This document shows positions 63,571 through 64,000 of a stretch of 64,000 bases of DNA, piece after piece. Both the position numbers and the translations under genes were made by a program. The stretch lies in NCBI GenBank assembly GCA_905182985.1, contig CAJJDN010000116.1, forward strand, positions 1 to 64,000, in the 5' to 3' direction. This DNA comes from Paramecium sonneborni (lineage: Eukaryota; Ciliophora; Oligohymenophorea; Peniculida; Parameciidae). The notes below the pieces were generated by a model, which worked only from the letters and a program-made list of their open reading frames with translations, made no database searches and was not told the origin of the DNA. Each line of letters opens with the position of its first letter. Position 1 is the first letter of the stretch.

Positions 63571-64000
63571 ATGAAAAACACAAGATCAAATTATTAAACC
63601 TGTGAAGAGCCAGAACATGAATCTGAATTTTTAAACATGGTTTGTATAGATGAAGAGTGTAATAGACGATAATTATTATGTTGTTATTGTAAAGAAAATC
63701 ATTAAACCTGTAAATCAATAGCATTAAAAAGATTTGTTAAATAATTTTCAGATTAGATAAATTAGATGGGTTAATAAGAGATATAGAAATATTAACATAA
63801 TGAGTATAAATTATAAATTAATTGAAGTTTGATATTAAATTTTGAAAAAATAGAAGAGACAATGGAATACTCCCATAATTTAATAAATGACATATTCAAT
63901 AAAACTAAATAAGCATTAAATGAGTATATAAAATATATTAATAAGTGCAAAAAAAGTATTGAATTAGTAGTTAAATGATGATAGTTAAAAGAAGAATTAA
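63571..64000 (+). CDS. B-box-like zinc-finger protein, 5' part (runs off the window)
   Basis: ATG 63571 starts a frame with a Cys/His cluster like a degenerate B-box: TCEEPEHESEF, then VCIDEECNRRQLLCCYCKEN, HQTC. A 24-nt intron restores the frame at about 63810, and a coiled coil follows (FEKIEETMEYSHNLINDIFN, ALNEYIKYINKCKKSIELV). A TGA near the end is probably inside a further short intron, so the gene likely continues beyond 64000. In Paramecium this N-terminus is usually followed by WD40 or TLDc domains, as in the genes at 7621-9168 and 9562-11822. Confidence 0.6.

Overview
The window is ciliate macronuclear DNA, almost certainly from a Paramecium of the aurelia type. Three lines of sequence evidence support this. 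TAA and TAG run freely through clearly conserved proteins as glutamine codons, and only TGA ends genes. Genes are packed with spacers often under 100 bp and are cut by introns of about 20-31 nt of the form GTA...TAG. The telomeric array at 3553-3634 mixes CCCCAA and CCCAAA units, as Paramecium telomeres do. Standard-code reading misses nearly every gene here; coordinates below come from reading with TAA/TAG = Gln and removing the short introns. For most multi-exon genes called intact, the spliced length came out as an exact multiple of three.

Region 1 (1-9.4 kb) is a chromosome end and contains an assembly problem. A 3552-bp segment with a WD40 gene and a decayed membrane-protein gene occurs twice, exactly (1-3552 and 5881-9432). 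Between the copies lies the telomeric array. Its polarity fits only a left chromosome end starting at about 3635, so copy 1 is probably a misjoined duplicate. Next to the telomere are a deubiquitinase-like (DUSP domain) gene cut off by the telomere and an intact cathepsin-L-like protein whose catalytic Cys is Gly. Region 2 (9.5-18.8 kb) is a subtelomeric belt: one TLDc-domain gene, then frameshifted remnants including a Cys-rich surface-protein pseudogene.

Region 3 (18.8-41 kb) is dense normal gene space: a compact MYCBP2-type RING-Cys-relay E3 ligase, coiled-coil and LRR-like proteins, an ankyrin-AGC kinase fusion, a kinesin-13 with a TAA-encoded polyglutamine tail, a protein with an AIR9-like domain, TMEM135-like, highly acidic and Cys-rich surface proteins.

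Region 4 (40.5-54.9 kb) holds a TMEM245/AI-2E-like membrane protein, a HINT nucleotide hydrolase, a PAP2 lipid phosphatase, a coiled-coil protein ending in a bacterial-style zinc knuckle, a RING-SPRY protein, a decayed kinase, a trichocyst matrix protein, a WD40 protein and a Mei2-type RRM protein. Two single-N gaps (42955, 53071) are each flanked by exact 1281- and 1173-bp duplications, i.e. unmerged contig ends, so gene copies there should be counted once. Region 5 (55-64 kb) has the splicing factor TFIP11/Ntr1, two tandem Myb genes sharing an intron position, a GIDE-like membrane protein, a hypothetical gene and a B-box-like gene running off the end.

The genes look like ordinary ciliate housekeeping and cell-structure genes rather than one operon-like system. 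The most striking single items are the short RCR E3 ligase with both relay cysteines kept, the subtelomeric pseudoprotease, the kinase fusion and the zinc-knuckle protein.
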